This document shows, one piece after another, positions 15,422 to 24,658 of a DNA stretch of 64,000 nucleotides. This DNA is from Streptomyces wuyuanensis (GTDB taxonomy: Bacteria; Actinomycetota; Actinomycetes; Streptomycetales; Streptomycetaceae). Made by a program: the position numbers and the translations under genes. The stretch is taken from NCBI RefSeq assembly GCF_900103455.1, contig NZ_FNHI01000009.1:207955-271954 (forward strand). The letters run 5' to 3'. Every line of letters begins with the position of its first letter. Positions within the stretch are counted from its first letter, which is position 1. The notes under the pieces are model-generated. The model saw only the letters and a program-made list of their open reading frames with translations. It had not been told where the DNA came from and did no database searches.

Positions 15422-17873
15422 CGGTGCCGTTCCCCCGGCCGCCACGAGTGAGCAGGACGCGTGCGGTGGCGATGCCTCCGGCGGGCAGGTCGGCCGGGGT
15501 CGTCGGGACGTACAGCGCCTCCCGGCCGCTCGCCCGCAGCCGGTCGAGGACGGCGTCGAACGTGGTGCCGGGCGCGTCGGCGGGCACGGGCCCGTCCGTG
15601 GCGGTGACGGTGCCCGCCGCCAGTTCGGGGACGAGGGGGTCGCCGGTGTCGACGGTGGACCCCGGGTCGTCGGCGGCGAGCTGGACCACGCCCAGCAGGT
15701 CCCGCAGGGCCGCGCAGGACGCCTCACGGCGGGAGAGCGCGGCGGCGACGGCCCAGCGCGCGTCCGGTCCGCCGGCCTCACGGGCGAGCACGGCGGCGGC
15801 GCCGGTGCGCGCGTCCTCCCCGAGGTCGAGCAGGTCCGCCTCGATGCCCAGGTTGACCGCGGACTTGAGCAGGAAGACGAGTTCGGGGTCGTCGTCGGGG
15901 GCGACCGGCGCGGTCCGGGTCTCTCCGCGGAGGGCACGCAGCAGGCCGTCGTGGGCGAGGGCCGACAGAAGACCGCTGCCCGCGGCCTCCGCGTCGGTAC
16001 CGCCCGAGCCCGTACCGGCGGAGGTCGCGAGGACGGTCCGCTCACGGTTGTACGGGCCGAACGGCCGTACGGCCGCGGCCGGTACCTTCACCCGGTCCCC
16101 GGTGAGCAGCGACGTGGCCGGGACCCAGGCGGCGACCTCGGCGGCCGTCGCGGTGCCCGCCCCGGTGGTGAGTGCGGCCGGTGCCACGGCGGGCAGCTCC
16201 GACCCGGCGCCGGCCAGGACCCGTACCGGAGCGACGTGTTCGACGTAGGTCTCGGCCGCCAGGCGCAGCGCCCGCGTGCGTGCCCCGGCCAGGTGGTGCA
16301 CGTCGAAGGCGGCGATGGTGCGCCGCGCGCCCGGTGCGAGTGCCAGTTCGAGACGGGCGGCCTTCAGCGGCGTCTGGGTGAGGCTCTCGTCGTCGAAGCG
16401 GACGAAGACCCCGGCGAAGGCGCCGACGAGGGCGGTGGTGGTGCGGTTGAGCGCGTCGACGGTGTCCTCGGCGTCCCGTGCGGTCTCGACGCTCGCGGTG
16501 GTGGGCACGGCGAGCGGGCCGGGCAGCCCGGGCACGGTCTCCGGTGTGCCGCCGGACAGGGCGTCGGGCACCTTCCCACCGCGGTACGGGGCATCCGGCC
16601 GGACGGCGCCCGGGCCGCACAGCGAGCAGCGCGGGTGCGGCAGCAGCGGTTCGGCGACGACGTCGAGGGACTGGAGGTTCTGGAGCAGCACCTGCCCGTC
16701 CGTCTCGGCGGGCAGCGCTCCGGTGGCGATGCGGAATATCTCGTAGGCGAGCAGATTGCCCGTCATGGCTGCGACCGGCCCGCCGAGGGGCCCCTCACCG
16801 GCGGGACGGCCCGGTTCGGCGGCCGCGCCGGCGACCTCGCTCCACAGGGCGGCGGCCGCGCCGGCGTCGTGGTTGGCGCCGAGCCGCAGCAGGGCGCAGG
16901 ACCAGCAGCCGGTGGCACCGGCGCGGCCGAGCGGGCCGGTGACGGCCAGTTCGCCGAGGGTCCACACGGGAATGAGGGTCTTGCCCTCGGGGACGCCCGC
17001 GGCCAGCAGTTGGTGGACCCGTCTCGCGGCACCCGCTCCGGTCACCACGACCGTGTCGTAGTCGGCGAGTTCCGGCCAGTCCGGGTCGGCGGGGAGCCGG
17101 CCGGTCCGCACGGGGCAGCCGTCGTCGGCCGCCTCTGCCGCTTCCGCCGCCACCTCGGGGAAGTCGGCGGCGAGGGCGATCCGGGCGCAGCCGTTGCGTA
17201 CCAGGCTCAGGGCGCACCAGCGGGCCACCTCGTCGTCGCCGAGCACCGCGACGGCGGTGTCCCGGAAGCGCCGGAACCGCTCGGGGGCCCGGTCGGTGTA
17301 GTGGTCGACGTAGGCGATCTGGGTGGCGTAGCGGCGGGCGGGGGCCTCCCCCGGCCCCTTCGCCGGGTCGTCGTCGGCGGCCGGTACGTCACGTGCGAAG
17401 TCGCGTTCGAACAGGGTCCGGACCAGTTCGGCCGCCATCCCGCGCTGCGGGGCGCCGAAGCCCGTGCAGAGTTCGGCGAGGCTGTGCCGGCCGGAGAGGT
17501 GGGGCACAATCAGGGAGGCGAAGCGGTACGCGGTGCGGCCGGTCAGGTGGAAGCCGCCGTCGGCATTGTGGAAGAGGACGCCTCCGGGGGTCTCGGTGAA
17601 CAGCACGTCGCGGCGGATCCGGGGACGTGTGGCGGCGAGGGTGTCGAACAGCGTCCGTCCGGCGCAGGATTCCCCCGGGGCGCCGTTGTGCGCCGGGGTC
17701 CCCGTTGCGCCGGATGCCTTCGCTGCGTCGAGTGCCTCGGCCGGGTCCGCTGAGGCCGCTCCGCCCGGTGAGTCCCCGGGGTCCGGTGCGCCCGCGGTCT
17801 CCGCCGGGCCTTCGTCCTTCGTCGTGGAACCGGCTTCTCTTGCGTCGTCTGCGTCGATGACGTCGGTGGGCAT
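15411..17873 (-). CDS. Ocin-ThiF-like (F-type) leader-peptide-binding protein
   Basis: The 820-residue protein begins with an acidic low-complexity tail (1-70). A PqqD-like RRE fold follows (about 74-165; GGVLFHNADGGFHLTGRTAYRFASLI). Next is an E1/ThiF-like region without the GxGxxG nucleotide loop (VAVLGDDEVARWC) but with a zinc tetrad at Cys323/326 and 416/419. The C-terminal half is a degenerate YcaO-like region lacking ATP motifs. Such F proteins bind the leader and activate the partner YcaO. The gene lies 4 bp after the SARP gene with AGAAGG before its ATG, and overlaps the YcaO gene downstream. Confidence 0.88.
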   Translation of the reverse strand: MPTDVIDADDAREAGSTTKDEGPAETAGAPDPGDSPGGAASADPAEALDAAKASGATGTPAHNGAPGESCAGRTLFDTLAATRPRIRRDVLFTETPGGVLFHNADGGFHLTGRTAYRFASLIVPHLSGRHSLAELCTGFGAPQRGMAAELVRTLFERDFARDVPAADDDPAKGPGEAPARRYATQIAYVDHYTDRAPERFRRFRDTAVAVLGDDEVARWCALSLVRNGCARIALAADFPEVAAEAAEAADDGCPVRTGRLPADPDWPELADYDTVVVTGAGAARRVHQLLAAGVPEGKTLIPVWTLGELAVTGPLGRAGATGCWSCALLRLGANHDAGAAAALWSEVAGAAAEPGRPAGEGPLGGPVAAMTGNLLAYEIFRIATGALPAETDGQVLLQNLQSLDVVAEPLLPHPRCSLCGPGAVRPDAPYRGGKVPDALSGGTPETVPGLPGPLAVPTTASVETARDAEDTVDALNRTTTALVGAFAGVFVRFDDESLTQTPLKAARLELALAPGARRTIAAFDVHHLAGARTRALRLAAETYVEHVAPVRVLAGAGSELPAVAPAALTTGAGTATAAEVAAWVPATSLLTGDRVKVPAAAVRPFGPYNRERTVLATSAGTGSGGTDAEAAGSGLLSALAHDGLLRALRGETRTAPVAPDDDPELVFLLKSAVNLGIEADLLDLGEDARTGAAAVLAREAGGPDARWAVAAALSRREASCAALRDLLGVVQLAADDPGSTVDTGDPLVPELAAGTVTATDGPVPADAPGTTFDAVLDRLRASGREALYVPTTPADLPAGGIATARVLLTRGGRGNGTDAR

Positions 17874-17877
17874 GGCG

Positions 17878-20172
17878 TCACACCTTCTGTGTGGGACGGA
17901 CGGATGGCGAGTCGTTGCCACGCGCGTAGAGGCGCAGGAGGTCGTGCATGCGGTACGGGCCGGGCGGGCCCTCTTCGAGCAGCCCGGCGTCCGCCAGTCG
18001 TTCGAGGAGGTCCTCCGTCTCGGGCAGAGGCAGACCGAGGAGGGCGGACGCGTCGGAGGCGTGCAGTTCGCCGGTCGTGTGCGAGCCGATGCGCGGGAAG
18101 GCGCGCGCCGCTCCCCGGTCGAGCCGGCCCAGCGCGGAGTCGAGCACCTTTCGGAGGGCCATGTGCGGCGAGCCGGGCAGGGAGAGCCGGGCCAGCGGGT
18201 CTCCGGCGAGCCACTCCGCGCAGTCGGCGAGCCGCAGTGCCGGGCGGGTGAGCAGACGTGCCGTCACGATCCGCAGGGCGAGCGGATGGTGGCAGCAGGC
18301 GTCTGCCAGGGCGCGGGCGGCGTCGGGTTCCGCACCCACCCGTTCACTGCCGAGTGCGGTGCCGAGCAGCTCGTACGACTCGTCCTCGGCGAGCGGTCCG
18401 AGGCGCTGCACCCAGCCGCCGTGCGCGGCGATCAGACCGGCGAGTCCCCTCCTGCTGGTGACGACGGCGGAGGCGTCGGGGCGCGTGTGCAGCAGGGGAA
18501 GGACCTGGTCGGCGTCGAGCACGTCGTCGAGGACGAGCAGGACCCGGCCGCGGGTGTGCGGCTCTCCCAGGGCGGCCGCCACCTCCGCCGTGACCTCGCC
18601 GGCGGTGAGCGGCACCCCGTCGGGGCGGACCATGCGGACGAGGTAGCGGCCGCCGGGGAAGCCGTCCCCCGCGAGATGGGCCACCTGCCGGGCGAGCGCG
18701 GTCTTCCCGATCCCCGGCGCCCCGGACACCACCACGGTCGCCGAGTCGGGCCCTTCCGGCGCCGTGAGGCGCCCGCCCAGGGCGGCGGTCTCGGAGGCCC
18801 GGCCGGTGAACGCGGGCACGGGCGCCACGGGCACGACGAGCACGGGACCGTCGCCGGGGGCCGCGTGGGCGGATGCCCCGGACGGACCCCGGACGGACGG
18901 AGGCAGTCGCGGCTCAGCGCCTGCGGCCACGACCGTCATGGGACGAACGCCGGCCGACCTCTCCGCGGGCACCGGTGCCGCCCCGGGGGCCACGTCGGGG
19001 GAGCCGGTCACCGTGCGGACGTGGGGTGCGGCACCGCCGTCGGCAGCCTCCGGCCACCCGGCACCACCGCCGGCCGCGGGGGCACCGGCGGACGCGTCGG
19101 GAAACGCCCGGTGGAGCGACGCCCGCGCGGCCGGCGGGCCGGTTCCGCCGTCGTCGCCCGGAGCGGCGCCGGCGGAACTCCCGGACGGTACGGCGTCGGG
19201 GTGCGGCATCGCCGGAACCGGACGCCGGGACGCGTCTCCCTGCGCGTACGGCGGTGCCGGCTCACGAGCCGTGCCGGCCGCCGGGTCCGGCACCGCCCCG
19301 AGCGCGGCCGGCTGCGGAGCCGGGGCGGACGGCGGGAGGGACGCGGCCGGGCGGCCTGCCCCCTGCCCCGCCGCCACCGGGAGCCGGGGCCGTGCCGGGA
19401 CCACGGTCGCGAGGGAGGGCAGCGCGCGCCCGAGATCCTCACCGCGCAGGATGGCCAGTTCGAGCTCCCGCAGCGCCGGCGAGGGATCGACGCCCAGCTC
19501 GGCACGGAGGTATGCCTTCACCCTGCGGTACTCGGCCAGTGCCTCGGTCTGCCGCCCGCTCCGGTACAGCGCCTCGATCAGCTGCTCGCGGAAGCGCTCG
19601 TGGCCCGGATGGGCACGAGTGGCACCCCACAGGGCGACCAGCGCCTCGCCGCAGCGACCCAGGGCGAGTTGCAGGTCGCAGACCTTCTCCACGGTGCGCA
19701 GTCGTTCCTCGGCGAGCCGTGGCACCTCGTCGCGCCGCAGCACGTCCGAGCGCACGTTCGCGAGCAGCGGCCCCTGCCACAGCGACAGCGCGTCCTCCAG
19801 TGTGTGCAGCTCCCTCCCCGGGTCGTGGGCGTACGCGGCGGCCAGGCGCACCCGCTCCCGGAAGCCGATCAGGTCGAGGGAGTCCGGTCCCGCGGAGATG
19901 CGGTAGCCGCCGGGTACGGCCTCGATCGGCGCACCGGTCACCCCGTGCTTCACGAACAGCCGCCGCAGCCGCAGCACACACGTCTGGAGTGCCGCCCTGG
20001 CGGTGGCGGGCTGCTCCTCGCCCCACATGGTGCGCTGGAGGTACTCGACGGAGACGACGGTGTTGGCGTGCAGGAGCAGCGAGGCGAGGAGGATCGTCGG
20101 TTTGGAGGGCGGGAGGACGACGGTGTCGGAGCCGTCGGTGATGCTCAGCGGTCCGAGCAGCTGAAACCGCAT
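17878..20172 (-). CDS. SARP-family transcriptional activator with NB-ARC domain
   Basis: The 764-residue protein has an OmpR-type winged helix (1-92), a bacterial transcriptional activation domain (about 97-245, ending EYRRVKAYLRAELGVDPSP), and a 190-residue Pro/Ala-rich linker. An NB-ARC ATPase region follows, with Walker A GAPGIGKTAL (484-493) and VLLVLDDV. It resembles AfsR but lacks the long TPR tail. SARPs activate antibiotic operons by binding 11-bp-spaced heptamers; such a pair lies before the precursor gene. As first gene of the big operon, 4 bp before the F gene, it probably also drives the operon itself. Confidence 0.9.
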   Translation of the reverse strand: MRFQLLGPLSITDGSDTVVLPPSKPTILLASLLLHANTVVSVEYLQRTMWGEEQPATARAALQTCVLRLRRLFVKHGVTGAPIEAVPGGYRISAGPDSLDLIGFRERVRLAAAYAHDPGRELHTLEDALSLWQGPLLANVRSDVLRRDEVPRLAEERLRTVEKVCDLQLALGRCGEALVALWGATRAHPGHERFREQLIEALYRSGRQTEALAEYRRVKAYLRAELGVDPSPALRELELAILRGEDLGRALPSLATVVPARPRLPVAAGQGAGRPAASLPPSAPAPQPAALGAVPDPAAGTAREPAPPYAQGDASRRPVPAMPHPDAVPSGSSAGAAPGDDGGTGPPAARASLHRAFPDASAGAPAAGGGAGWPEAADGGAAPHVRTVTGSPDVAPGAAPVPAERSAGVRPMTVVAAGAEPRLPPSVRGPSGASAHAAPGDGPVLVVPVAPVPAFTGRASETAALGGRLTAPEGPDSATVVVSGAPGIGKTALARQVAHLAGDGFPGGRYLVRMVRPDGVPLTAGEVTAEVAAALGEPHTRGRVLLVLDDVLDADQVLPLLHTRPDASAVVTSRRGLAGLIAAHGGWVQRLGPLAEDESYELLGTALGSERVGAEPDAARALADACCHHPLALRIVTARLLTRPALRLADCAEWLAGDPLARLSLPGSPHMALRKVLDSALGRLDRGAARAFPRIGSHTTGELHASDASALLGLPLPETEDLLERLADAGLLEEGPPGPYRMHDLLRLYARGNDSPSVRPTQKV

Positions 20173-20186
20173 GGGGGCGCGCCCGC

Positions 20187-20507
20187 CTAGTCCCAGCCGT
20201 TGACGTGTTTGCAGAAGGCGAGGGCTTCCTCGGGGACCGCACCGTGGCGGGCTGCGTGCTCGAGGTGGCGGCAGAAGATCTCGGCCGCCCGTTCCGCGGG
20301 GGTGAGCTCTTCCGGCAGATGCCGGAGCCCGGTCCCGTTCCGGACGGTGGTGGCGTCGGTGGACGTGGTGGCGGCGCGGACGCTCGACGTGGCGGAGGCG
20401 GCTGCGGCGGTCCCGGCGGTGGTGACGAGTGCGACGGCCGCGAGTCCGGCGACGAGGCCGGCCCGCGTGACTCGGAGGGGTCTCTTCGCAAGTGACATCA
20501 GGTACAC
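20187..20507 (-). CDS. Small secreted protein of unknown function
   Basis: The 106-residue protein has a Sec-type signal: basic RPLRVTR, hydrophobic AGLVAGLAAVALVTTAGTAAAASA, then a likely cleavage near AAAA-SA. The mature part is about 65 residues, with a helix-forming LTPAERAAEIFCRHLEHAARHG and two Cys (IFC and AFCKHVNGWD). I do not recognise it. GTG at 20507 has GGGAG 5 nt upstream; the ATG 9 nt downstream is the alternative. It lies 15 bp before the SARP gene and is probably the first cistron of that operon. It could be an immunity or signalling factor, but there is no direct evidence. Confidence 0.65.
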   Translation of the reverse strand: MYLMSLAKRPLRVTRAGLVAGLAAVALVTTAGTAAAASATSSVRAATTSTDATTVRNGTGLRHLPEELTPAERAAEIFCRHLEHAARHGAVPEEALAFCKHVNGWD

Positions 20508-20962
20508 GTGTGCTCCCTGTTGTGGCTTACGGGTGGGGGATGTTCGCCACGTGCGACCTTGCCAGGGCGGGGGCACCTACGACGGGCCGAAGTCTGTCAG
20601 CTTGATGCAGGAGGCACGACAGCTTTGTGTCAACGCAGCAGGACGCGCGTAGTTGCGGCAGGACTCGACCAACTCGCTTTCGGGGGCCCGGTGTTCGCCG
20701 ATCGGCGGGCGGCCCGGCGGGGCGGAGGGGCCGTGTGGCCGGATCCGGCTGATCGATCGCCCCGGTGAGACCGGCCCCGGCCGCCTCGCACACGCCCCTG
20801 GACGGCTGCTCGTCCCCCGAGCCGCGCCTCCCACCGCAACCCCCGAGCCCTGCCCTCACACCGGGTCATGCCCTCGCACCGCACACCCCCGAGCGTGACG
20901 GCAGGCCCATGTGAGTCCATCCACTCCATGAGCGAGAGACGATAGTCACATTCTCAAAATCA
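20508..20962. other. Non-coding interval at the right edge of the RiPP cluster
   Basis: This stretch of about 450 bases has no credible gene on either strand. It should hold the promoter of the reverse-strand SARP operon; a TTGACA reading on the reverse strand lies near 20632, but no matching -10 was found. The sequence becomes AT-richer after 20935, next to the azoreductase operator. Confidence 0.5.
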
Positions 20963-20976
20963 TTGAATCACTTCAA
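20963..20976. promoter_or_regulatory. Palindromic operator candidate upstream of the azoreductase
   Basis: TTGAA and TTCAA form a perfect inverted repeat around a 4-nt spacer in an AT-rich patch about 107 bp before the azoreductase start. A second TTCAAT follows at 20989. The MarR-type regulator encoded nearby (22019-22492) is a plausible binder, but this is unproven. Confidence 0.45.
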
Positions 20977-21082
20977 CCATCGGATAGGTTCAATCTCGCA
21001 GCGGCCGCCCGGTCGGGGCTCGATCACCTCCCCGAACCGGAACAGCGGCCACATACTCCGACCGAACGGAAACCGCACCACC

Positions 21083-21739
21083 ATGGCTCACCTGCTGCAC
21101 ATCGACTCCTCCGCGGCTCCCGCCGGCTCCGTGTCCCGGGAAGTGGCCACGAGCTTCCGCAGCGCCTGGGAGCAGGAGCACGCCTCGGGCACCGTGACCC
21201 ACCTCGACCTGGCGAAGAGCCCCATACCCCATCTGACGCCCGCCGGCATCTCCGCCCGCTCGAAGACGGTCGACCGGATGACCCCCGAAGAGTCGGTGGC
21301 CGCGGCGCTGCAAAACCGGCTGGTGTCCGAGCTCCGCGCCGCCGACGCGTACCTCTTCAGCGTGCCGATGTACAACTGGAGCGTCCCCTCGCCGTTCAAG
21401 GCGTGGCTGGACCAGATCCTCATCGCCGGCCGCACCACCGCCTTCGGGGACGAACCCGAGTCGGTGAAGGGACGCCCGGCCACCGTGATCGTCAGCGCGG
21501 GAGGCGGCTACGGGGCGGGCACGCCACGCGAGGGCTGGGACTTCGCGACGCCCTATCTGCGGCAGGTGCTCGGCGAGGGGCTGGGGCTGGACGTCCACAC
21601 CATCCAGGTCGAGCTGACCATGGCGCACCACTCCCCCGCGATGGCCGACCTCAGGGACCTGGCGGACACGAACCGGGCCAACGCGCACAGCGACGCGGAG
21701 AAGCGGGCGCGGCTCCTCGCGCAGGAGCTCGGCCGCTGA
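21083..21739 (+). CDS. FMN-dependent NADH:quinone oxidoreductase / azoreductase
   Basis: The 218-residue protein is a flavodoxin-fold enzyme of the AcpD/AzoR family: HLLHIDSSAAPAGSVSREV (FMN phosphate loop), FSVPMYNWSVPSPFKAWLDQI (the PMYN..P.P.LK active-site motif) and VSAGGGYG. It reduces quinones and azo compounds by two electrons, and such enzymes often defend against electrophiles. The ATG at 21083 aligns with the family start; an open extension upstream to 20963 is non-coding. A MarR gene converges from the right, and a palindrome lies upstream. Confidence 0.92.
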   Translation: MAHLLHIDSSAAPAGSVSREVATSFRSAWEQEHASGTVTHLDLAKSPIPHLTPAGISARSKTVDRMTPEESVAAALQNRLVSELRAADAYLFSVPMYNWSVPSPFKAWLDQILIAGRTTAFGDEPESVKGRPATVIVSAGGGYGAGTPREGWDFATPYLRQVLGEGLGLDVHTIQVELTMAHHSPAMADLRDLADTNRANAHSDAEKRARLLAQELGR

Positions 21740-22018
21740 CATCCGCCCCGGGCACTACGCCGCGAGGCGCTACGACCCCGGATCCACAGACGCCTGCACC
21801 GGGCTCAGGGGTGTGACGGTGCAGGGGGCCGCGCCCATGGGACAGGGCGAGAGCGGCCATCGGGCAGCGGTGGTCGCCGCGGCCCGGCGCGGGGGCGGTG
21901 CCCACGAAAGCTCCGGGGAGCGTGGGCACCGCCGCCTCGCCCGACGTGACGCCCTCCCGAATTACCGGGACCGCGGGGTTCGGCGGACAACGGGGTCCGC
22001 ACGAACGGCGGTGGACGG

Positions 22019-22492
22019 CTACTCGGCGCAGACCTCGTCACTCGGCGACGTACGCACCCGGGCCAGCAGACCCCGGAGCGCCGCCACCTCGTCGGGCGTG
22101 AGGTCGGCGAAGAGCCCCTGCTCGACCTCGGCCACGGCCTCCTGGGCCTTGGCCAGTTGGCGGCGGCCGGCCTCGGTGATCGCCACGATGTGCCGGCGGC
22201 GGTCGGAAGGATCGCGCCGGCGCTCCACGAGCCGGGCGGACTCCAGGTCGTTCAGGATCGCGACCATGACGCTCGGGTCCACGGAGAGCGCCGCCGCAAG
22301 GGCCTGCTGGCTCATGAATCCCGACTTGCCCAGCAGCATCAGCGTCGTGCCCTGGCGTGCCGCGAGCCCGCAGGTCTCGAAGGCGTGGTGCACACGGCTG
22401 TTCGCGATCGCGCCGTTCCGGGCCAGCAGGAATCCCAGCCGGTCCAGCGGGTCGCTCTCGGTCACTTCAGCCATGGGCTCGTCCACTGCCAT
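22019..22492 (-). CDS. MarR-family transcriptional regulator
   Basis: The 157-residue protein has a MarR winged helix: a LTP/FMSQQALAAALSVDPSVMVAILNDLE recognition region and the wing LVERRRDPSDRRRHIVAITEAG. Members usually repress neighbouring oxidoreductase or efflux genes and respond to phenolic or oxidising ligands. Here it lies between the azoreductase and a divergent DoxX-like gene, so either may be its target. A palindrome at 22518-22535 just upstream of its own start fits autoregulation. Confidence 0.9.
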   Translation of the reverse strand: MAVDEPMAEVTESDPLDRLGFLLARNGAIANSRVHHAFETCGLAARQGTTLMLLGKSGFMSQQALAAALSVDPSVMVAILNDLESARLVERRRDPSDRRRHIVAITEAGRRQLAKAQEAVAEVEQGLFADLTPDEVAALRGLLARVRTSPSDEVCAE

Positions 22493-22517
22493 ACCCCCAC
22501 CCTATCAAGGAGATAAC

Positions 22518-22535
22518 CATCACATATGGCTGATG
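22518..22535. promoter_or_regulatory. Palindromic operator candidate between marR-type and doxX-type genes
   Basis: CATCA and TGATG form an inverted repeat around an 8-nt ATATG-containing spacer, 26 bp upstream of the MarR start and about 105 bp upstream of the DoxX-like gene. An overlapping CCAT/ATGG repeat lies inside it. It is a likely MarR site by position. Confidence 0.45.
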
Positions 22536-22638
22536 ATTCAGCCCCTCGCACCATTTGTGCGATTCAACGACCATTCGACGGCGCCGCACGGGCGCACAGC
22601 ACACCACCGCGCCCTCAGCGCGGATTCCTGGAGAACCG

Positions 22639-22992
22639 ATGACGCTCACCACCGCCCTCCTGTCCTGCGCACTCGCCGCGTTCATGACCTTCGCCGGCGC
22701 CCCCAAGCTCGCCGGCGGACCCAAGACGCGGCTCATGGCCGGGCACCTGCGCGTGCCGGCGGGGATGCTCCGCCTCATCGGCCTCGCGGAGGTCGCCGCA
22801 GCGATCGGGCTGATCGCCGGCCTCGCCGCGAACGGGCTCGGCATCGCCGCGGCCGGTTGCCTCGTCGTCCTGATGACCGGCGGAGTCCTGGCCCACCTGC
22901 GCGTCAAGGACCCCTTCGCCGCCGCCGTTCCGGCTCTCGCGTCGGCCGTTGCGGCGGCAGCCGTCGTGATCCTCCACATCGCCGGCAAGTGA
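22639..22992 (+). CDS. DoxX-like integral membrane protein
   Basis: The 117-residue protein has four hydrophobic segments and the DoxX pattern (MTFAGAPKLAGG near the N-terminus, HLRVPAGMLRLIGLAEVAAAIGLI). The ATG is preceded by GGAG. DoxX-like proteins are linked to thiol or redox stress, often beside MarR/HxlR regulators and quinone reductases, as here. The precise activity is unknown. Confidence 0.85.
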   Translation: MTLTTALLSCALAAFMTFAGAPKLAGGPKTRLMAGHLRVPAGMLRLIGLAEVAAAIGLIAGLAANGLGIAAAGCLVVLMTGGVLAHLRVKDPFAAAVPALASAVAAAAVVILHIAGK

Positions 22993-23147
22993 TCGTCCCG
23001 GACCCCCGATAGGCGACAAAAGGGAGAAAAAGCAACTTATGTGGCATAGAGAATGTTCCGGGAATAGCATCGGCCCATACGGCAATGTCAGGGGCTCCTC
23101 GTTCTCCAGACCAGGGGGCCGATTTCATGCCCCGGAATCGAGGTGCC

Positions 23148-23666
23148 ATGACCCAGGTCGATGCTGCGGGAGCCACTTCCACCGGTGCGGCTCCCGAGGT
23201 TCCCCAGGTGGAGGTCACCCTCACCGTCAATGACACGGAACACCACCTGCGGTTGGACAGCCGTGTCACCCTGCTCGACGCACTGCGCGACCACCTCGGG
23301 CTGACGGGCGCGAAGAAGGGGTGCGACCAGGGTGCCTGCGGGGCCTGCACGGTGATGGCCGACGGCAAGCGGGTGGTGGCGTGTCTGGCGCTGGCCGCCC
23401 AGTACGAAGGACGCCGGATCACCACCATCGAGGGCCTGGCCCCGAACGGTGAACTGCACCCGATGCAGGCCGCGTTCGCCCGGCACGACGCCTTCCAGTG
23501 CGGGTACTGCACCCCGGGCCAGATCATGTCGGCGGTCTCCCTCGTCGCCGAGGGCCGGGCAGGTTCCGAAGAGGACATCCGCGAGTTCATGAGCGGCAAC
23601 CTCTGCCGGTGCGGCGCGTACCCCAACATCCGCGCCGCGATCCGCGACGCGCTGGCGGAGGGGTGA
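23148..23666 (+). CDS. Aldehyde/xanthine oxidoreductase, [2Fe-2S] subunit
   Basis: The 172-residue protein carries the plant-type [2Fe-2S] motif GCDQGACGACTV and the second cluster motif QCGYCTPGQIM with NLCRCGAYPN, as in PaoA/YagT and CoxS. It passes electrons from the Mo site to FAD. ATG starts at 23127 and 23085 are also possible; 23148 has GAGG 4 nt upstream and is nearest the family start. No Tat signal is evident, unlike E. coli PaoA, so the complex is probably cytosolic. It is the first gene of a three-gene operon. Confidence 0.92.
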   Translation: MTQVDAAGATSTGAAPEVPQVEVTLTVNDTEHHLRLDSRVTLLDALRDHLGLTGAKKGCDQGACGACTVMADGKRVVACLALAAQYEGRRITTIEGLAPNGELHPMQAAFARHDAFQCGYCTPGQIMSAVSLVAEGRAGSEEDIREFMSGNLCRCGAYPNIRAAIRDALAEG

Positions 23667-23668
23667 CG

Positions 23669-24658
23669 ATGCATCCCTTCGAATACGTGCGGGCGACCGA
23701 CTCGGACCAGGCCGTGGCCGTGGTCACCGAGGACCCGAGCGCCTCCTATCTGGCGGGCGGAACGACCCAGTTGGACCTGATGAAGGACGGTGTGCTGGAC
23801 CCGGACCGGCTCGTCGACATCACCCGGCTGCCGCTCGGCGGCATTTCCCACACCGACTCCTCGATCCGCGTGGGGGCTCTGACGACCATGGAGGAGCTCG
23901 CCGCCGATCCCGTGGTGCGCGAACGACTGCCCTTCGTCTGGGAGGCCCTCCTGCTCGGCGCCTCGACGCAACTGCGCAACATGGCCACCATCGGCGGCAA
24001 TCTGCTGCAACGCGCCAGGTGCCGGTACTTCAGGGACCCGACCGTCGCCGCCTGCAACAAGCGCAGTCCGGGCTCAGGGTGCGCCGCGATCGCCGGCATC
24101 CAGCGGATGCACGCCATCCTCGGCACCAGCGACCACTGCATCGCCCTGCACGCCTCGGACGTGGCCGTTCCGCTGACGGCGCTCGACGCCCTCCTCCACG
24201 TCCAGGGTGCGGACGGCACCCGTACCGTCCCCCTGACGCAGTTCTATCTGCCGCCCGGTGACACCCCGCACATCGAGAACGTACTCCGGCACGGCGAGCT
24301 GATCACCGCGGTCGAGATCCCGTTGCTCCCCGCCGCGGCGCGGTCGCACTACATCAAGGTCCGGGACAGGGTGTCGTACGAGTTCGCACTCACCTCGGCC
24401 GGGGTGGCCCTGGTCCAGGAGGACGGCGTCATCCGCGAGGCGCGCGTGGCACTCGGCGGCGTCGGCACCGTTCCCTGGCGGGCGTGGGACGCCGAGGACG
24501 TGCTGCGCGACGCGCCGGCCGGCGCCGACACCTTCCTGGCCGCCGCGCGGGCGGCCCTCGGCGGCGCCCGCCCGCTGCCCGGCACCGCGTTCAAGGTCGA
24601 ACTGGCCCAGCGCACGCTCATCCGCACCCTCGAGACAGTGGCAGGAGCCGAGTCATGA
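23669..24658 (+). CDS. Aldehyde oxidoreductase, FAD-binding subunit with [4Fe-4S] insert
   Basis: The 329-residue protein has FAD-binding motifs YLAGGTTQLDLMKDG and ATIGGNLLQ, then RCRYFRDPTVAACNKRSPG-type Cys residues matching the extra [4Fe-4S] loop of PaoB. That points to a PaoABC-type periplasmic-class aldehyde oxidoreductase rather than xanthine dehydrogenase. It starts 2 bp after the [2Fe-2S] subunit stop and overlaps the Mo subunit start (ATGA). FAD re-oxidation would be by O2 or ferredoxin. Confidence 0.92.
   Translation: MHPFEYVRATDSDQAVAVVTEDPSASYLAGGTTQLDLMKDGVLDPDRLVDITRLPLGGISHTDSSIRVGALTTMEELAADPVVRERLPFVWEALLLGASTQLRNMATIGGNLLQRARCRYFRDPTVAACNKRSPGSGCAAIAGIQRMHAILGTSDHCIALHASDVAVPLTALDALLHVQGADGTRTVPLTQFYLPPGDTPHIENVLRHGELITAVEIPLLPAAARSHYIKVRDRVSYEFALTSAGVALVQEDGVIREARVALGGVGTVPWRAWDAEDVLRDAPAGADTFLAAARAALGGARPLPGTAFKVELAQRTLIRTLETVAGAES

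Noticed and set aside
20594..20633. CTGTCAG and GTGTCAA 33 bp apart upstream of the SARP operon
   Set aside because: Spacing is three times 11 bp, but the middle units do not match and the orientation is wrong for the operon, so it is too weak to call a SARP site.
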